From NCBI GenBank assembly GCA_027484055.1, contig JAIXQH010000047.1:1-64000 (forward strand): 64,000 nucleotides of DNA, in the 5' to 3' direction. Shown piece by piece: positions 26,074 through 36,109 of the stretch. The translations under genes were made by a program, and so were the position numbers. The stretch's first letter is position 1. Each line of letters starts with the position of its first letter. Source of the DNA: Verrucomicrobiaceae bacterium (GTDB taxonomy: Bacteria; Verrucomicrobiota; Verrucomicrobiia; Verrucomicrobiales; Akkermansiaceae). A model generated the notes under the pieces. That model searched no databases. It had not been told where the DNA came from and worked only from the letters and a program-made list of their open reading frames with translations.

Positions 26074-28638
26074 TCAGCGCATGAACTGGCGGAGGGTCGA
26101 TTTCAGCTCATCCGGCCAGCTTAGGCTGTCGAGGGTGGCGGGATCGTTCCAAGCGGGGTCAATTCTCAGTAGATCGTTGAAATAGACCGTCGCGTCATCT
26201 TCTGAGCCGCTTTGTGAGGCGGCGATGGTGAGCAGCGCGGTGGCATTTTCCTGCTTGGCGGGCGGGAAGCCGATGCGCTGGCCCTCACGGAGGAAGCGGT
26301 AGGCCTTTTCCGAATTCCCGGTGAGCAGGGCGACCCAACCTGCGCGCAGGGCGAAATTTCCGTCTTGCGGGAAGCGGTGGAGGCCGGTGGTGAGGATTTC
26401 CATCGCTTGGCGGGGATCCGAATTTTCGAAGGAGGTGTAGGCCGCTTCTGCGTAGTCGCCGGGTTGCTGGGCCGCGACGGGGTGCTCGGTGATGAGCTCG
26501 ATCCAGCGCGTGTGGGCATTTTTAAAATCGCCCAAATTCGTCAGGGCGATGGCTTCGACGCGGAGGCAGGGCTCGGGAGTTGCGCCTTGAGTTCGGGCGA
26601 AATTCGCGAGTTGGAAGGCAGTCGCGGTGTCTTCCTTGAGATCGGCAAGCACGAGTGCGGCCTTGAGGCAGGCATCCACGAAGCGGCGCTTGCCGACCCG
26701 GTCCACGGTTTGGGGATCACTGAGGTGGGCGATGACGGATTTGCGTTGCTCCGGGCTGGAATTTTCCGGGATCTGGAGTGCGGTGAGCTCGTCTTGCACC
26801 ACTTGCCGGACTTGGGCGAGGGCGGGTTCGAAATCGGCTTGCTCCCAGCCGAGCCAATCCTCTCGTAGCCGGGCGGCGCTGAGTTCTGGGAACTGCTCGG
26901 GCCAATCGGCGAGTGCTTCGGCGCGCTGGCCGTGGAGCAGCGCCAAGCGCGAGCGAGCCACTTTCCGTAGTAGGGGGGGCAGTTGAGTGGCGGAGGTGAG
27001 ACAGGCATCGATCCATTCCGGGTGCTCAGAGGCGAGGGAAATGGCGAGTGCGTGGGCAGCGGCTGGGCCTGAGCCACCTGCGGCTTGGATCGCAGCGTTG
27101 ATCGCAATCGGGTCTTGGCTGCGGAAGGTCTCGATGAGGTCCTGGGCGGCTGGGGAGGGGGCGGCAGCCGCGAGGCGCTCGGTCAGTGGAAGTAATGCTT
27201 GAGGGCTTGCCTGCCGGGGTGGAGTCGTGCTGAAGGCAGCACTGAGCGCGCTGAAATCCAGCTCCGGGAAGCCACTGCGGAGGGCGCTGAAATCGCAGTC
27301 TTTCAACGCCGCGAAGCGCTGCTCAGGGCTGAGGCGGTGGAAGGTGCGTTTCTCGTAAAGCGTGCCGCTGAGCGCAGCGCTGAGTTTTTCCAACGCCATG
27401 ACGGTGTTCGTTGAGACGACGGCGTGCGTTCCCGCCGGCAGCATGCTGGGATGTGGCAAAAACTGGTGCAGGGTGAGACGGCCATTTTCCTCCCCGGTGA
27501 TGAGAGTGCTGCTTTGAAAGGCGATGGCGGTGATGGGTGAGTCGGTGCGGATCGGAGCATCGCCGGGCTGCTCTAGAGTCACTCCGGTCACGCGTAGCTC
27601 CGAGTCCTTCATGAGCCCGGTCCAGAGTGTGGGTTGGCGGCTCCATGGGAAACGCTGGGCGAGGCCGATGCTCTCCAGGGAGCTGTCCGTCGTGCCAGCG
27701 GCTGGGAGGAGCGTGCGAGTGGCTGCCCGGTGCGGACCTTGATCTTGGAGCGCGAGCACGGTTTTTTGATCGGTCGAGAACTGGGCATGAAGCAGGGTGA
27801 TGGGACTGGCTGCGGCCTCGGTGTGGATCGGTTCCACGGGTGAGATGGGCATTTCCATGAGGCTGCCATCGGCATGAATCACGCGGAGGCTGGTTCGATC
27901 AAGCGTGGCACTGAGGGCTTGAGGCGCGGTGGGATGGAGCGGTTCGGAGGAGCGCAGGATTTCTCCGGTGGCGACGTCTCGGAGCTGCCAGAGGATCGAC
28001 GGGTCATCCGGGGAAGCGACGGTGGGGTGGGCCATGAGTAGGCCGTCTGGGGAGAAAACGATGACGGAGGCCGGGGTGAAGATTTCTGGGAGCGTGCCAA
28101 GGTCACGGATCGGCTTCAGGGTCAGCGCATCGCACAGCAAGGTGATGGCACCGCGCTGGATAACGACGGAGCGGTGGGCGGAATCGAAGACTAGGCAGCG
28201 CGTCTGGGAGGCTGGAACGGGAAAGAGCACGCTCTTGATCTGGAGTGACTCAAGATCCCACCGGACCGTAGTGTTTTGCGGCCCATGGAGGCTGACCCAC
28301 GCGGAATTGGGCTTGGAAAAGGCGATTTGATCGATCGGCGAGGAATGAGCGATCGATACCAGTGGAACACTCCAACGCGTTTCACGCAGGAGGTTCAGGG
28401 CGAGTTCGCGAGCTTCGGTGGACGTCTCATCGGCCTTTAAGGCGGAAACGAGAAGCGCAAGTGCATGGTCGGCAGGGGCGGCCTTCGCGGAGTCGATCCA
28501 AGCTTCGGCGAGTGCGACATTGCGCGGGGGAGGGTCGGAGGATTTCGGGGTTTCCTGCGGTTTACAAGCGCCCCACGAGGCGAAAAAAAGCCCAAGCACC
28601 ACCCGGATGGAGGCGCGGCGCGAGAGGGGAAGTGGCAT
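26074..28638 (-). CDS. Large lipoprotein with WD40-like propeller and TPR-like repeats
   Basis: About 854 residues from ATG 28638; a TTG at 28653 is less likely. The N-terminus is a lipoprotein signal ending 'GLFFASWGACKP'. Residues 80-400 resemble WD40/YVTN blades: 'LVSIAHSSPIDQIAFSKPNS', 'IVFSPDGLLMAHPT' and 'DSPITAIAFQSSTLITGEEN'. After an Ala/Leu-rich helical centre, the C-terminal third has TPR-like helix pairs ('HTRWIELITEHPVAAQQPGD', 'ALRAGWVALLTGNSEKAYRF'). It is presumably an envelope scaffold. No catalytic motif is seen. It is last in a minus-strand run after the 147-residue gene. Confidence 0.65.
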   Translation of the reverse strand: MPLPLSRRASIRVVLGLFFASWGACKPQETPKSSDPPPRNVALAEAWIDSAKAAPADHALALLVSALKADETSTEARELALNLLRETRWSVPLVSIAHSSPIDQIAFSKPNSAWVSLHGPQNTTVRWDLESLQIKSVLFPVPASQTRCLVFDSAHRSVVIQRGAITLLCDALTLKPIRDLGTLPEIFTPASVIVFSPDGLLMAHPTVASPDDPSILWQLRDVATGEILRSSEPLHPTAPQALSATLDRTSLRVIHADGSLMEMPISPVEPIHTEAAASPITLLHAQFSTDQKTVLALQDQGPHRAATRTLLPAAGTTDSSLESIGLAQRFPWSRQPTLWTGLMKDSELRVTGVTLEQPGDAPIRTDSPITAIAFQSSTLITGEENGRLTLHQFLPHPSMLPAGTHAVVSTNTVMALEKLSAALSGTLYEKRTFHRLSPEQRFAALKDCDFSALRSGFPELDFSALSAAFSTTPPRQASPQALLPLTERLAAAAPSPAAQDLIETFRSQDPIAINAAIQAAGGSGPAAAHALAISLASEHPEWIDACLTSATQLPPLLRKVARSRLALLHGQRAEALADWPEQFPELSAARLREDWLGWEQADFEPALAQVRQVVQDELTALQIPENSSPEQRKSVIAHLSDPQTVDRVGKRRFVDACLKAALVLADLKEDTATAFQLANFARTQGATPEPCLRVEAIALTNLGDFKNAHTRWIELITEHPVAAQQPGDYAEAAYTSFENSDPRQAMEILTTGLHRFPQDGNFALRAGWVALLTGNSEKAYRFLREGQRIGFPPAKQENATALLTIAASQSGSEDDATVYFNDLLRIDPAWNDPATLDSLSWPDELKSTLRQFMR

Positions 28639-28688
28639 GACTACCGGTTTCAACGCCGCAGGACGGCTTCTGTGTCTGTTGTCTCTGC

Positions 28689-29132
28689 TTAGAGACCACT
28701 CTGGCGGATTAACTCGCGCAGCTGAATTTGGAATTCTTGGATATCCTCCGGGTTTGGTCGGTAGCCCACAGTGTCAGGATCCAAGCTCGGGCGGCCGGTC
28801 TGATCGAGCATCCAGATCCCAGCTTCGCCATCGCTGAAAGTGACTTTCCCGCTGACGAGAGCGCCAGGGCGGGTGAGCGCATCCATGGTGACGGTGACAA
28901 TGCCGGTGGGGATGGGGGCGGGCTTGTCCTCTTCTTTTTTCGGCTCTGCTTTGGGCGCTTCTACCAGCTCGATGCCGAGGTCTAGAATGAGGAAACGGGT
29001 GTCCATGTAGGTCAGGGTGTGGCCGAAGTCGTCTTTCAAATGACGCTGGAGGTCCGACATGGTGGCTCCGGCGGCGGCCCATTCGCTGAGGGCGTTTTTT
29101 TGTTCCGGTGTGAGTTTGCTGGCGCTGAACAT
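28689..29132 (-). CDS. Conserved-looking hypothetical protein with a flexible middle
   Basis: A 147-residue soluble protein with three parts. The N-terminal helical region ('LTPEQKNALSEWAAAGATMS') resembles a small DNA-binding or helix-turn-helix fold ('DLQRHLKDDFGHTLTYMDTR'). A charged Lys/Glu/Pro linker lies at about residues 58-75. The C-terminal part is strand-rich ('IVTVTMDALTRPGALVSGKV', 'GIWMLDQTGRPSLDPDTVGY'). I know no characterised homologue. It lies downstream of ftsH behind a terminator. Confidence 0.6.
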   Translation of the reverse strand: MFSASKLTPEQKNALSEWAAAGATMSDLQRHLKDDFGHTLTYMDTRFLILDLGIELVEAPKAEPKKEEDKPAPIPTGIVTVTMDALTRPGALVSGKVTFSDGEAGIWMLDQTGRPSLDPDTVGYRPNPEDIQEFQIQLRELIRQSGL

Positions 29133-29152
29133 GGGAGGATAATGAGGATTTT

Positions 29153-29189
29153 AAAAAGCAACGCCACCCGGAAAAACTCAGGGTGGCGT
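29153..29189 (-). terminator. Rho-independent terminator after ftsH
   Basis: A perfect 9-bp stem (29161-29169 with 29181-29189) is followed on the minus strand by TGC and five T residues. It sits 29 bp after the ftsH stop and before the 147-residue gene, which therefore probably uses its own promoter. Confidence 0.8.
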
Positions 29190-29217
29190 CGAATGAGCGG
29201 CGAAAGGGCCGAAATGA

Positions 29218-31581
29218 TCAGGCGGGCGCGCCGATGGCTCCGGGAAGCGGGCCAGAACCATCCGGGCGCTCTTCTTCGGCCGCTTTGGTCACGGGCTTTT
29301 TCTTATGCTCGTCCGGGATCGGCGGTGGATTGGGGGCGCTAGGTGGGTTGTTCATTTTCCCGGTGTCGATGAGGTCGCGGAGGTGGCTGGCGTCGAGTGT
29401 CTCATATTCGAGCAGGGCGAGGGCGATGAGTTCGACTTTGTCGCGGCCTTCATTGAGGATGCGGGTGGCGGTGGCGTAGGCCTCGTCGATGAAGCGCTTG
29501 ATTTCGCTGTCGATGGTCTTGGAGGTTTCTTCGCTGTAGTTCGCCCGGCGGCCGCCCATGTCGCCGCGACCGAGGAAGACGGGGCCGTCACCTTCGCCGT
29601 ATTCGACCATGCCGAGTTTGTCGCTCATGCCCCATTCGCAGACCATGTGGCGGGCGAGTGAGGTGGCTTGGCGGATGTCACCGGAAGCGCCATTGGAGAC
29701 GTCGTCGCTGTGGAAGCCTTCGGCGATGCGGCCACCCATGGTGACGATGAGGTTGGCGAGAGCCTCCTTTTTCTGGGTGGAGTATTTATCGCCGTCTGGA
29801 AGATACATCGTGGCACCGAGGTAAGGCCCGCGCGGGATGATGGTGACTTTGTGGAGTGGATTGGTGTCAGGCAGCACCATGTTCAGATAAGCATGGCCAG
29901 CTTCGTGCCAGGCGGTGCCGGTTTTTTCCTTGTCGGACATGGCGAGGCTGCGGCGCTCACGGCCCCAGCGGACCTTGTCGCGAGCCTCTTCCATTTCGTC
30001 GAGCGTGACGGCGGTCAGTCCACGGCGGGCGGCGAGCAGGGCGGACTCATTGATGAGGTTGGCGAGTTCGGCACCGGAGAAGCCGGGCGTGCCACGGGCG
30101 ATTTTTGAGAGATCGACCCCAGCGGCGAGTTTGATTTTTTTGACGTGGACGCGGAGGATTTCCTCACGGCCATTCACGTCGGGCAGGGAAATGGTGACTT
30201 GGCGGTCGAAGCGACCGGGACGGAGCAGCGCGGGGTCAAGCACGTCTGGGCGGTTCGTCGCGGCGATGATGATGACGCCTTCTTGGGTGTCGAAGCCGTC
30301 CATCTCGACGAGGAGTTGGTTGAGCGTTTGCTCGCGTTCGTCGTGACCGCCGCCCATGCCGTGGCCGCGATGGCGTCCGACGGCGTCGATTTCGTCGATG
30401 AAAATGAGGCAAGGTGCGTGTTTGCGGCCTTGTTCGAACATGTCACGAACGCGGGAAGCGCCGACCCCGACGAACATTTCGACGAAGTCCGAGCCGGAAA
30501 TCGAGAAGAACGGCACATCTGCCTCGCCGGCGATGGCGCGGGCAAGGAGGGTCTTACCAGTGCCGGGGGAGCCGACCATGAGCACGCCTTTCGGGATGGA
30601 GCCGCCGAGTTTTTGGAATTTTTTCGGATCGCGGAGAAAATCGACGATTTCGAAGAGTTCTTCTTTGGCCTCTTGGATACCGGCTACGTCTTTGAACGTG
30701 ACTTTATTCCGGTCCATCGTGAGCAAGCGGGCCTTGCTTTTGCCGAAGGACATCGCGCCGCGACCGGCGGACTTCATTTGTTGGCGGAAGAGGAAAAACA
30801 GGATGCCGATGATGAGCAGGAAGGGCAGGAAGGTGAAAATGATGCTGCCGAGGTAGTCTTTGTTCACTTCATAAGTGGCCTTACCCTTGACGAGGCGGGC
30901 GAGATCGTCGCCTTGGATGCTGGTCTGAACGGGGACTGTAAACTGCGAACTTGGGGAGATGAGCCCTTTGTCATCGGCTTTCGGCGGGGTGGTGGCGACG
31001 ACGCGGCGGCTGCCGACGATGACGGCGTCGCTGGAGCCGGGGGTGGTTAGGATGCGGAGGGGATTCCCCGGGTCGTTAACGTCGATCCATTTTGAAGCGA
31101 GGGACTTTCTGAGGTCGGCGAGCGAGAGGGTCTCGACGACGCCAGCGAGGGGTTTCTCGGTGCCGGAGTTGGCAGGCTCAAAGCGGATGTTTTTACCGAG
31201 CAGGTCGTTGATTTCGTATTGTTGGACCGCGAGGTTGACCGGGACTTGGAAATCTTGTTTCGGCGCAGTTGCCGGTGGTTCAGCAGGCTCTGGGGTGATC
31301 CATCCGGAGATGGTCGCGTTGAAGGGCGAATCGGTGGTGATGACTTTGAGCGGTTGTTTCGCTTGATCGAGGATGATGCGCTCTTGGTCCCAAGCCTCGC
31401 GGAATTGGGCGTAGGTGAGGGTTTTTAACTGCTTATTCTGGAAATTTCCGAAGTAGGCCAGACTCAGGACGGCGGCGGTGGCACTCAGAAGGCCAACGAG
31501 ACGCCAGTTAAATCCATTTGGCTCGCCGGACGGGCGCTGCGGGCTGGATGAAGGTGGGGTTGAGTTCGGGGATTCGGACAT
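29218..31581 (-). CDS. ftsH: ATP-dependent zinc metalloprotease FtsH
   Basis: FtsH is the membrane AAA+ protease that degrades misfolded membrane proteins and some regulators. The 787-residue protein has a Pro/Ser-rich cytosolic start, a first transmembrane helix at about 28-45, a long periplasmic region of about 200 residues, and a second helix ('[19 protein letters not shown]'). The AAA domain has Walker A 'GSPGTGKT' and Walker B '[11 protein letters not shown]', with second-region-of-homology '[20 protein letters not shown]'. The zinc site is 'HEAGH'. The periplasmic region is longer than in E. coli. The gene diverges from the ABC fusion. Confidence 0.96.
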   Translation of the reverse strand: MSESPNSTPPSSSPQRPSGEPNGFNWRLVGLLSATAAVLSLAYFGNFQNKQLKTLTYAQFREAWDQERIILDQAKQPLKVITTDSPFNATISGWITPEPAEPPATAPKQDFQVPVNLAVQQYEINDLLGKNIRFEPANSGTEKPLAGVVETLSLADLRKSLASKWIDVNDPGNPLRILTTPGSSDAVIVGSRRVVATTPPKADDKGLISPSSQFTVPVQTSIQGDDLARLVKGKATYEVNKDYLGSIIFTFLPFLLIIGILFFLFRQQMKSAGRGAMSFGKSKARLLTMDRNKVTFKDVAGIQEAKEELFEIVDFLRDPKKFQKLGGSIPKGVLMVGSPGTGKTLLARAIAGEADVPFFSISGSDFVEMFVGVGASRVRDMFEQGRKHAPCLIFIDEIDAVGRHRGHGMGGGHDEREQTLNQLLVEMDGFDTQEGVIIIAATNRPDVLDPALLRPGRFDRQVTISLPDVNGREEILRVHVKKIKLAAGVDLSKIARGTPGFSGAELANLINESALLAARRGLTAVTLDEMEEARDKVRWGRERRSLAMSDKEKTGTAWHEAGHAYLNMVLPDTNPLHKVTIIPRGPYLGATMYLPDGDKYSTQKKEALANLIVTMGGRIAEGFHSDDVSNGASGDIRQATSLARHMVCEWGMSDKLGMVEYGEGDGPVFLGRGDMGGRRANYSEETSKTIDSEIKRFIDEAYATATRILNEGRDKVELIALALLEYETLDASHLRDLIDTGKMNNPPSAPNPPPIPDEHKKKPVTKAAEEERPDGSGPLPGAIGAPA

Positions 31582-31735
31582 GATGAAGAGGAGAGGAGCA
31601 GATTCGAATGGGCAGACGTCCGGGAATGATCTGACATTTGATCCGCACGAGTGGGAAATGATAGCTTGTGGGTCTGAAAAGCAAACCCCTTTTTTTGCAC
31701 AGGTCTTGCGGGTGCGTGATGCGTCTGCCTAGAAC

Positions 31736-34700
31736 GTGCGCGTGGAATCACCCTTGCCGACGAAAGACCCGCTGCGGCTGCCCAAAAGACGGTTGTGGGT
31801 GCTGCGCTGGCTGCAAGCGATCCCGTGGGTCGGGCGATTGCGGGCGCTGCGGCCGGGGACCGATGCGCAGGTGGGGGTGTTGGTCGATGCGTTCGCCGCG
31901 TTTGCGACTTTGGATGATGAATTGAGCACGCTGGAGGCAGACTTGATTTTAGACATGCTGCGGAGTGCTTTTCCCGAGGTGGATCATGGCTGGCTGGGGC
32001 GGCGCTTGCAGCGAGCGGTGAGGAGTCCACAACCGATTCAGGGCTTGGCGCTGGAGTTGAAAGACAGCTTTGACGACGTGGGGAAACTGGCGCTCGGCTT
32101 GCAATTGTTCACCTTGGTGGATGCGGCGGGGCGCTCGGAGCGGAATCGCTCGAGTTTTGAAATTTTCATGAGGCGGCTGGGTCGGCCGGACTATGGGGTG
32201 GCGATTTTACGCGAGATGCGGGGAGACGCGGGTGAGGCGGCGGATGAGGACTTGCCATTTGAGCGGCTGATTTTCGGGACGCAGGAGGCGGATGTGACCT
32301 TACCTCCAGCGGCAGATGATCATGAATTCCGGGTTTACCGAGCGGGGGATTTGATCCTGGTGAGAAATACCGGGATGGCTCCTCTGTGGATTCGCGGGCG
32401 CTCGGTCGAGACGGGCTCATTCCTGAGAATGCGTGAGCGGCAGCCCTTAGTGGTGCCGGGTTGGACGCTCAGTCACGAGGATCTGATGTTCTTCCTCGAC
32501 GTCAAACGCACGGGAAACGCACCGGCCATTTACCTCGCCTCGGGAGATCAAGGCATGACGGCCGAGCGAACGCGCGGACGACTCAGCGAGTTGCGAGTGA
32601 AGTTCGGTCTCGTCGCCGAAGTGGAGGCGCTGCGAGATACCGAGCTGCATGCGGGGAGTAACGGGGCTTTAAAAAAGGGTGCCATGCTGACCTGCCTGAA
32701 TCACGAGCGGCTGGGTGATGCATCTGGATTTAGCCTATCGATCAATGAGTTACGCCGAAAGGCGACCCAGTCTGCGCGTCGTTTCCGCCTCGCGGGAGAT
32801 CGGCAAGAGTATCTGGTTTCCAACGACGCGGGCGCACTTTCAGCAGGGGATTTGCTACTAGGGCCGAAATTATCGCCCAAGACCGTGCTCTTCATTCGCT
32901 ACGACGCGGAGCGTGCGCTGGGTGAGCTGGATGTCCGCGAAAGCCATGGGCCGATCCTAGTGGACGGGGTGCAAGTGAGGATGAATGCGGCGTTACGCGA
33001 TGGGTCACTGATTCGCTTGTCCGGCAGTCAGGCGGTGCGCTGCCGCTTCAAGGAAGGATTTCTGGATGAAGAGCGCACCTTGATCGAGGCGCTTCAGGTT
33101 GAAGACTTGATTCACGATTTCGCTCCAGAATCGCGGGCTTTGGATCATTTGAACTTCGAGGTCAAACGAGGGGAAATGATGTGCATCATCGGCCCCAGCG
33201 GCAGTGGGAAAAGCACCCTGCTGGCGGTGCTTTCCGGGCAGCGTGAACCGACACGTGGCAAGGTGAAGCTGAATGGGATTCATCTTTATGACCGCCGCGA
33301 GCAGCTAGTGCCATTCATCGCCCACATGCCGCAGGAAGAGGCGCTGAATCCCCAACTCACGGTGCGGGAGCATCTGCGACATGCGGTCTCGATCCGGCGG
33401 CCTGCCCTGTCACAGGCGGAGCATGAACGGCGGGTCGATGGCATGCTGGCCGAGCTGGGCTTGCAGTCGATCGCCCAACGCAGGGTCGGGGCGCCAGGCG
33501 ATAAAACCATCTCGGGAGGTGAGCGCAGCCGACTCAATCTCGGGGTGGACCTAGGAAGTCGGGCGGAAGTGTTTCTCTTCGACGAGCCGATTTCCGGGCT
33601 TTCCTCCAAGGATTCCGAGCATGTCGCAGAGACGCTGCGTTCACTAGCGCGGGAGAAAATCGTCATCGCCTCGCTGCACCGTCCGGGAGCCTCCGTGTTG
33701 CGGCTTTTTGACAAGGTTTTGTTACTCGATAGTGGTGGGCGCTTGGCCTATTTCGGCGCGCCGACGGCGATGGTTGGGTATTTCCGGGACGCGTGTGAAG
33801 AGTTGGCCATTTCCCATCCATCGGTGACCGCGCAATCGCCGTTAGGGGCGGACTTTGTGTTCGATGTACTAGAAACGCCGTTGAGCCTCATCGGCGGAGG
33901 TTCGAATACGGGGGCCGCGCGCAGATTTCCGCCGTCGTTTTGGCAAGAGCGGTTCGAGAGTGTGGATCTGATGCAGTCGCTGCGTCTGGGCAGCAGCGCG
34001 GTCTCACAACTGGTGGAAATCAAAGAGGGCGAGCGACTGCCTGTGCCGCCGAAACCGGTGCGGCGGACTCGCGCGGTGGTGACGGTGTTTGCCACTCATT
34101 TCATGCGCTCGTTGTTGTCGAAATTGCGCAATCGCGGGACGGTTTATAGCACCTGCTTGGAGGCTCCGCTGTTAGCGGCTTTGATCTCGATCACCCTGCG
34201 CTCTTCGCCACAAGGGGCTTACCAGTTTGCCACCGCCTTGCACATTCCGGCCTATTTGTTTTTGAGTGCGACGGTAGCGATGTTTTTAGGGCTAACCAAC
34301 TCAGCGACAGAAGTCCTGCGCGACCGGCCAATTTTACGGCGCGAGCGAAATTGTCAACCGGGGGCGGGTTCGTATGTGTTGGCGAAGTTTACGGCGCTGG
34401 GACTGGTGGCTTCGGTCCAGTGTTTAGTCTATCTCATTGTGGGAAATTATTTCTTAGGCATCGAAGGGACGCTAGTCTATCTATGGCTTTGGATGACCCT
34501 AACGGCGTGGACAGGCACCGGAATGGCGCTGGTGGTTTCTTCAGTGGTGAAGAGTGAGCGTGCGGCACTAACGGCTGTGCCACTTTTGCTGGTTCCTCAG
34601 ATGTTACTCGCGGGTGCGCTTGTGCCATACCGGGAAATGAATCATGGCTTATTTAGTAATGCTGTTAGCGTTAGAGAGCGGGGAGGAGTGCCGATTCCAG

Positions 34701-35305
34701 CGTCGATCATGCCACTCCGCTATGCCTATGAGGCGATGATCGTGGCACAGGCCACGCGCAATCCCTTCGAGTCAGAACGCCTCCGCTTACAACGCCGGAT
34801 TGATCGCGCTCGCTCCTCGGGTGGGGCGATGAATGCGTCCCTTGCCGAGCGGTTTGACTTGGTAAAAGAAGGTCTGAGAGGGCTACTCGCATCCGGTGCA
34901 AGTTCGCCGACAGAAGCTCGTGAACTCATCGAGCGCATCGGGCGGCTCGCTATTTCTGGCACGCGAGTGGAAGTGGAAACGATGAAAGTCTGGCCGAAAG
35001 AATCCAAGGATCTCAGGCCCGCGTCTGAGTTCTTTGTGAATGAGCGGATCGACTTGTTAATCCGCGAAGCAGAAACATTCCGGAATGACTATCGTGACAA
35101 GGAGCGGCGGGTGATCTTTTACGGCCTGAAAAAGCCGATCCCATTTGCTGGTGATAAAGTTTACAGCGAGTCGATCGACTATGTGGAACGAGATGATGAA
35201 ATCGAAACCCAGAAATTTTGCGGAATCATCCTCTTCACAGTCATACTCGGCTGCGGCCTGGTCACCACGGTCATCATCACCCGCCAAAATCGTCAGACGA
35301 GCTAG
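31736..35305 (+). CDS. TerB/FHA-like/ABC ATPase/ABC-2 membrane fusion transporter
   Basis: A 1,189-residue ABCG-like half-transporter with unusual N-terminal additions. Residues 40-160 resemble a TerB domain ('DAFAAFATLDDELSTLEADL'). Residues 190-290 and 370-450 look like FHA-type beta-sandwiches ('GDLILVRNTGMAPLWIRGRS'). The ATPase follows: Walker A 'GPSGSGKST' at about 486, signature 'ISGGERSRLNLG' at about 592, Walker B 'VFLFDEP' at about 613. The ABC-2 membrane domain covers about 770-1000, with one more helix at the very C-terminus ('GIILFTVILGCGLVTTVII') after a soluble segment of about 150 residues. The substrate is unknown. Confidence 0.82.
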   Translation: MRVESPLPTKDPLRLPKRRLWVLRWLQAIPWVGRLRALRPGTDAQVGVLVDAFAAFATLDDELSTLEADLILDMLRSAFPEVDHGWLGRRLQRAVRSPQPIQGLALELKDSFDDVGKLALGLQLFTLVDAAGRSERNRSSFEIFMRRLGRPDYGVAILREMRGDAGEAADEDLPFERLIFGTQEADVTLPPAADDHEFRVYRAGDLILVRNTGMAPLWIRGRSVETGSFLRMRERQPLVVPGWTLSHEDLMFFLDVKRTGNAPAIYLASGDQGMTAERTRGRLSELRVKFGLVAEVEALRDTELHAGSNGALKKGAMLTCLNHERLGDASGFSLSINELRRKATQSARRFRLAGDRQEYLVSNDAGALSAGDLLLGPKLSPKTVLFIRYDAERALGELDVRESHGPILVDGVQVRMNAALRDGSLIRLSGSQAVRCRFKEGFLDEERTLIEALQVEDLIHDFAPESRALDHLNFEVKRGEMMCIIGPSGSGKSTLLAVLSGQREPTRGKVKLNGIHLYDRREQLVPFIAHMPQEEALNPQLTVREHLRHAVSIRRPALSQAEHERRVDGMLAELGLQSIAQRRVGAPGDKTISGGERSRLNLGVDLGSRAEVFLFDEPISGLSSKDSEHVAETLRSLAREKIVIASLHRPGASVLRLFDKVLLLDSGGRLAYFGAPTAMVGYFRDACEELAISHPSVTAQSPLGADFVFDVLETPLSLIGGGSNTGAARRFPPSFWQERFESVDLMQSLRLGSSAVSQLVEIKEGERLPVPPKPVRRTRAVVTVFATHFMRSLLSKLRNRGTVYSTCLEAPLLAALISITLRSSPQGAYQFATALHIPAYLFLSATVAMFLGLTNSATEVLRDRPILRRERNCQPGAGSYVLAKFTALGLVASVQCLVYLIVGNYFLGIEGTLVYLWLWMTLTAWTGTGMALVVSSVVKSERAALTAVPLLLVPQMLLAGALVPYREMNHGLFSNAVSVRERGGVPIPASIMPLRYAYEAMIVAQATRNPFESERLRLQRRIDRARSSGGAMNASLAERFDLVKEGLRGLLASGASSPTEARELIERIGRLAISGTRVEVETMKVWPKESKDLRPASEFFVNERIDLLIREAETFRNDYRDKERRVIFYGLKKPIPFAGDKVYSESIDYVERDDEIETQKFCGIILFTVILGCGLVTTVIITRQNRQTS

Positions 35306-35332
35306 CCAAGGGCCGCTGGGGACTTTCACGGA

Positions 35333-36109
35333 TCAGCCTTCACTCGGCGGTGAGGCGACGAGCAAAAGCGCATTCATCACCGCACTCACTGATGGAGGGT
35401 TAAGGGATTCTGGCACCACCGCGCCGAGCACTAGGCAGCCGTATGGCGTCTCGACGGGGATGACTTCGAGTGTGGCTCCGGCGCTGATTTTTACATGCAC
35501 ATTCCGCCCGGTCGCGCCTGGCCGCCGTGAGGCGAGGGCGAGACTGCGGGCTAGGAAATGCAGGCGACCGTGGTTGCTCTCGTCGTAGATGACGGCCCCT
35601 TCGCGATCGAGAATGAAGATGCCGGTGGCTGCGAAATTATGACGCATCCAGTCGCGGAAGCGGGTGATGCGTTCGAGAAATGGCCCGCGAGCCGCGACCG
35701 GGGTCTCCACGGCGCTAGGTGCGCTTTGATAGAGCGGGTAAACTGGGATTGCGACTTGTGCCTCGGGAATGACGTGCATCACTCGTGGAGTGAGCGTCGG
35801 CGTCACACGAGAGGCAGATCCTGGCGTATATCGCGGGGCGATGGCGATGGGAGCAGCGTTAGGAAATGGGTTTGCGGAAGGGGGGCGAGGGGGGGCATGG
35901 TTTGACATTTCCCAGACTTCCTTTACCGGTGTAAGCCCTGGGATAGATGCAGGGATGGAAGGCTGAGTTGCCTCGGGACCGAAGCCGATGAATGCCTCGT
36001 CGAAGCCCGGATCTACCAGCGGGACCGCCTGCTCGCGAGCTGGCTGCATCAGCCGCTCCGCCATGCGGCGCACCTCGATGGGGTCAAGCCATGGATTGAT
36101 GGGGTCCAT
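35333..36109 (-). CDS. ParA-associated protein with a roadblock/LC7-like C-terminal domain
   Basis: A 258-residue protein. The first half is Pro/Ala-rich and probably disordered. The second half, from about residue 145, reads as an alpha/beta sensor-like fold ('FRDWMRHNFAATGIFILDRE', 'VIPVETPYGCLVLGAVVP') reminiscent of roadblock/LC7 or profilin-like domains; this is resemblance, not proof. It starts within the stop codon of the ParA-like gene (TAATG overlap), so the two are coupled and probably interact. A role as an ATPase regulator or localisation partner is inferred. Confidence 0.6.
   Translation of the reverse strand: MDPINPWLDPIEVRRMAERLMQPAREQAVPLVDPGFDEAFIGFGPEATQPSIPASIPGLTPVKEVWEMSNHAPPRPPSANPFPNAAPIAIAPRYTPGSASRVTPTLTPRVMHVIPEAQVAIPVYPLYQSAPSAVETPVAARGPFLERITRFRDWMRHNFAATGIFILDREGAVIYDESNHGRLHFLARSLALASRRPGATGRNVHVKISAGATLEVIPVETPYGCLVLGAVVPESLNPPSVSAVMNALLLVASPPSEG

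Noticed and set aside
30145-31050. Plus-strand open frame opposite ftsH
   Set aside because: Antisense of the AAA domain of FtsH; composition bias explains the lack of stops.
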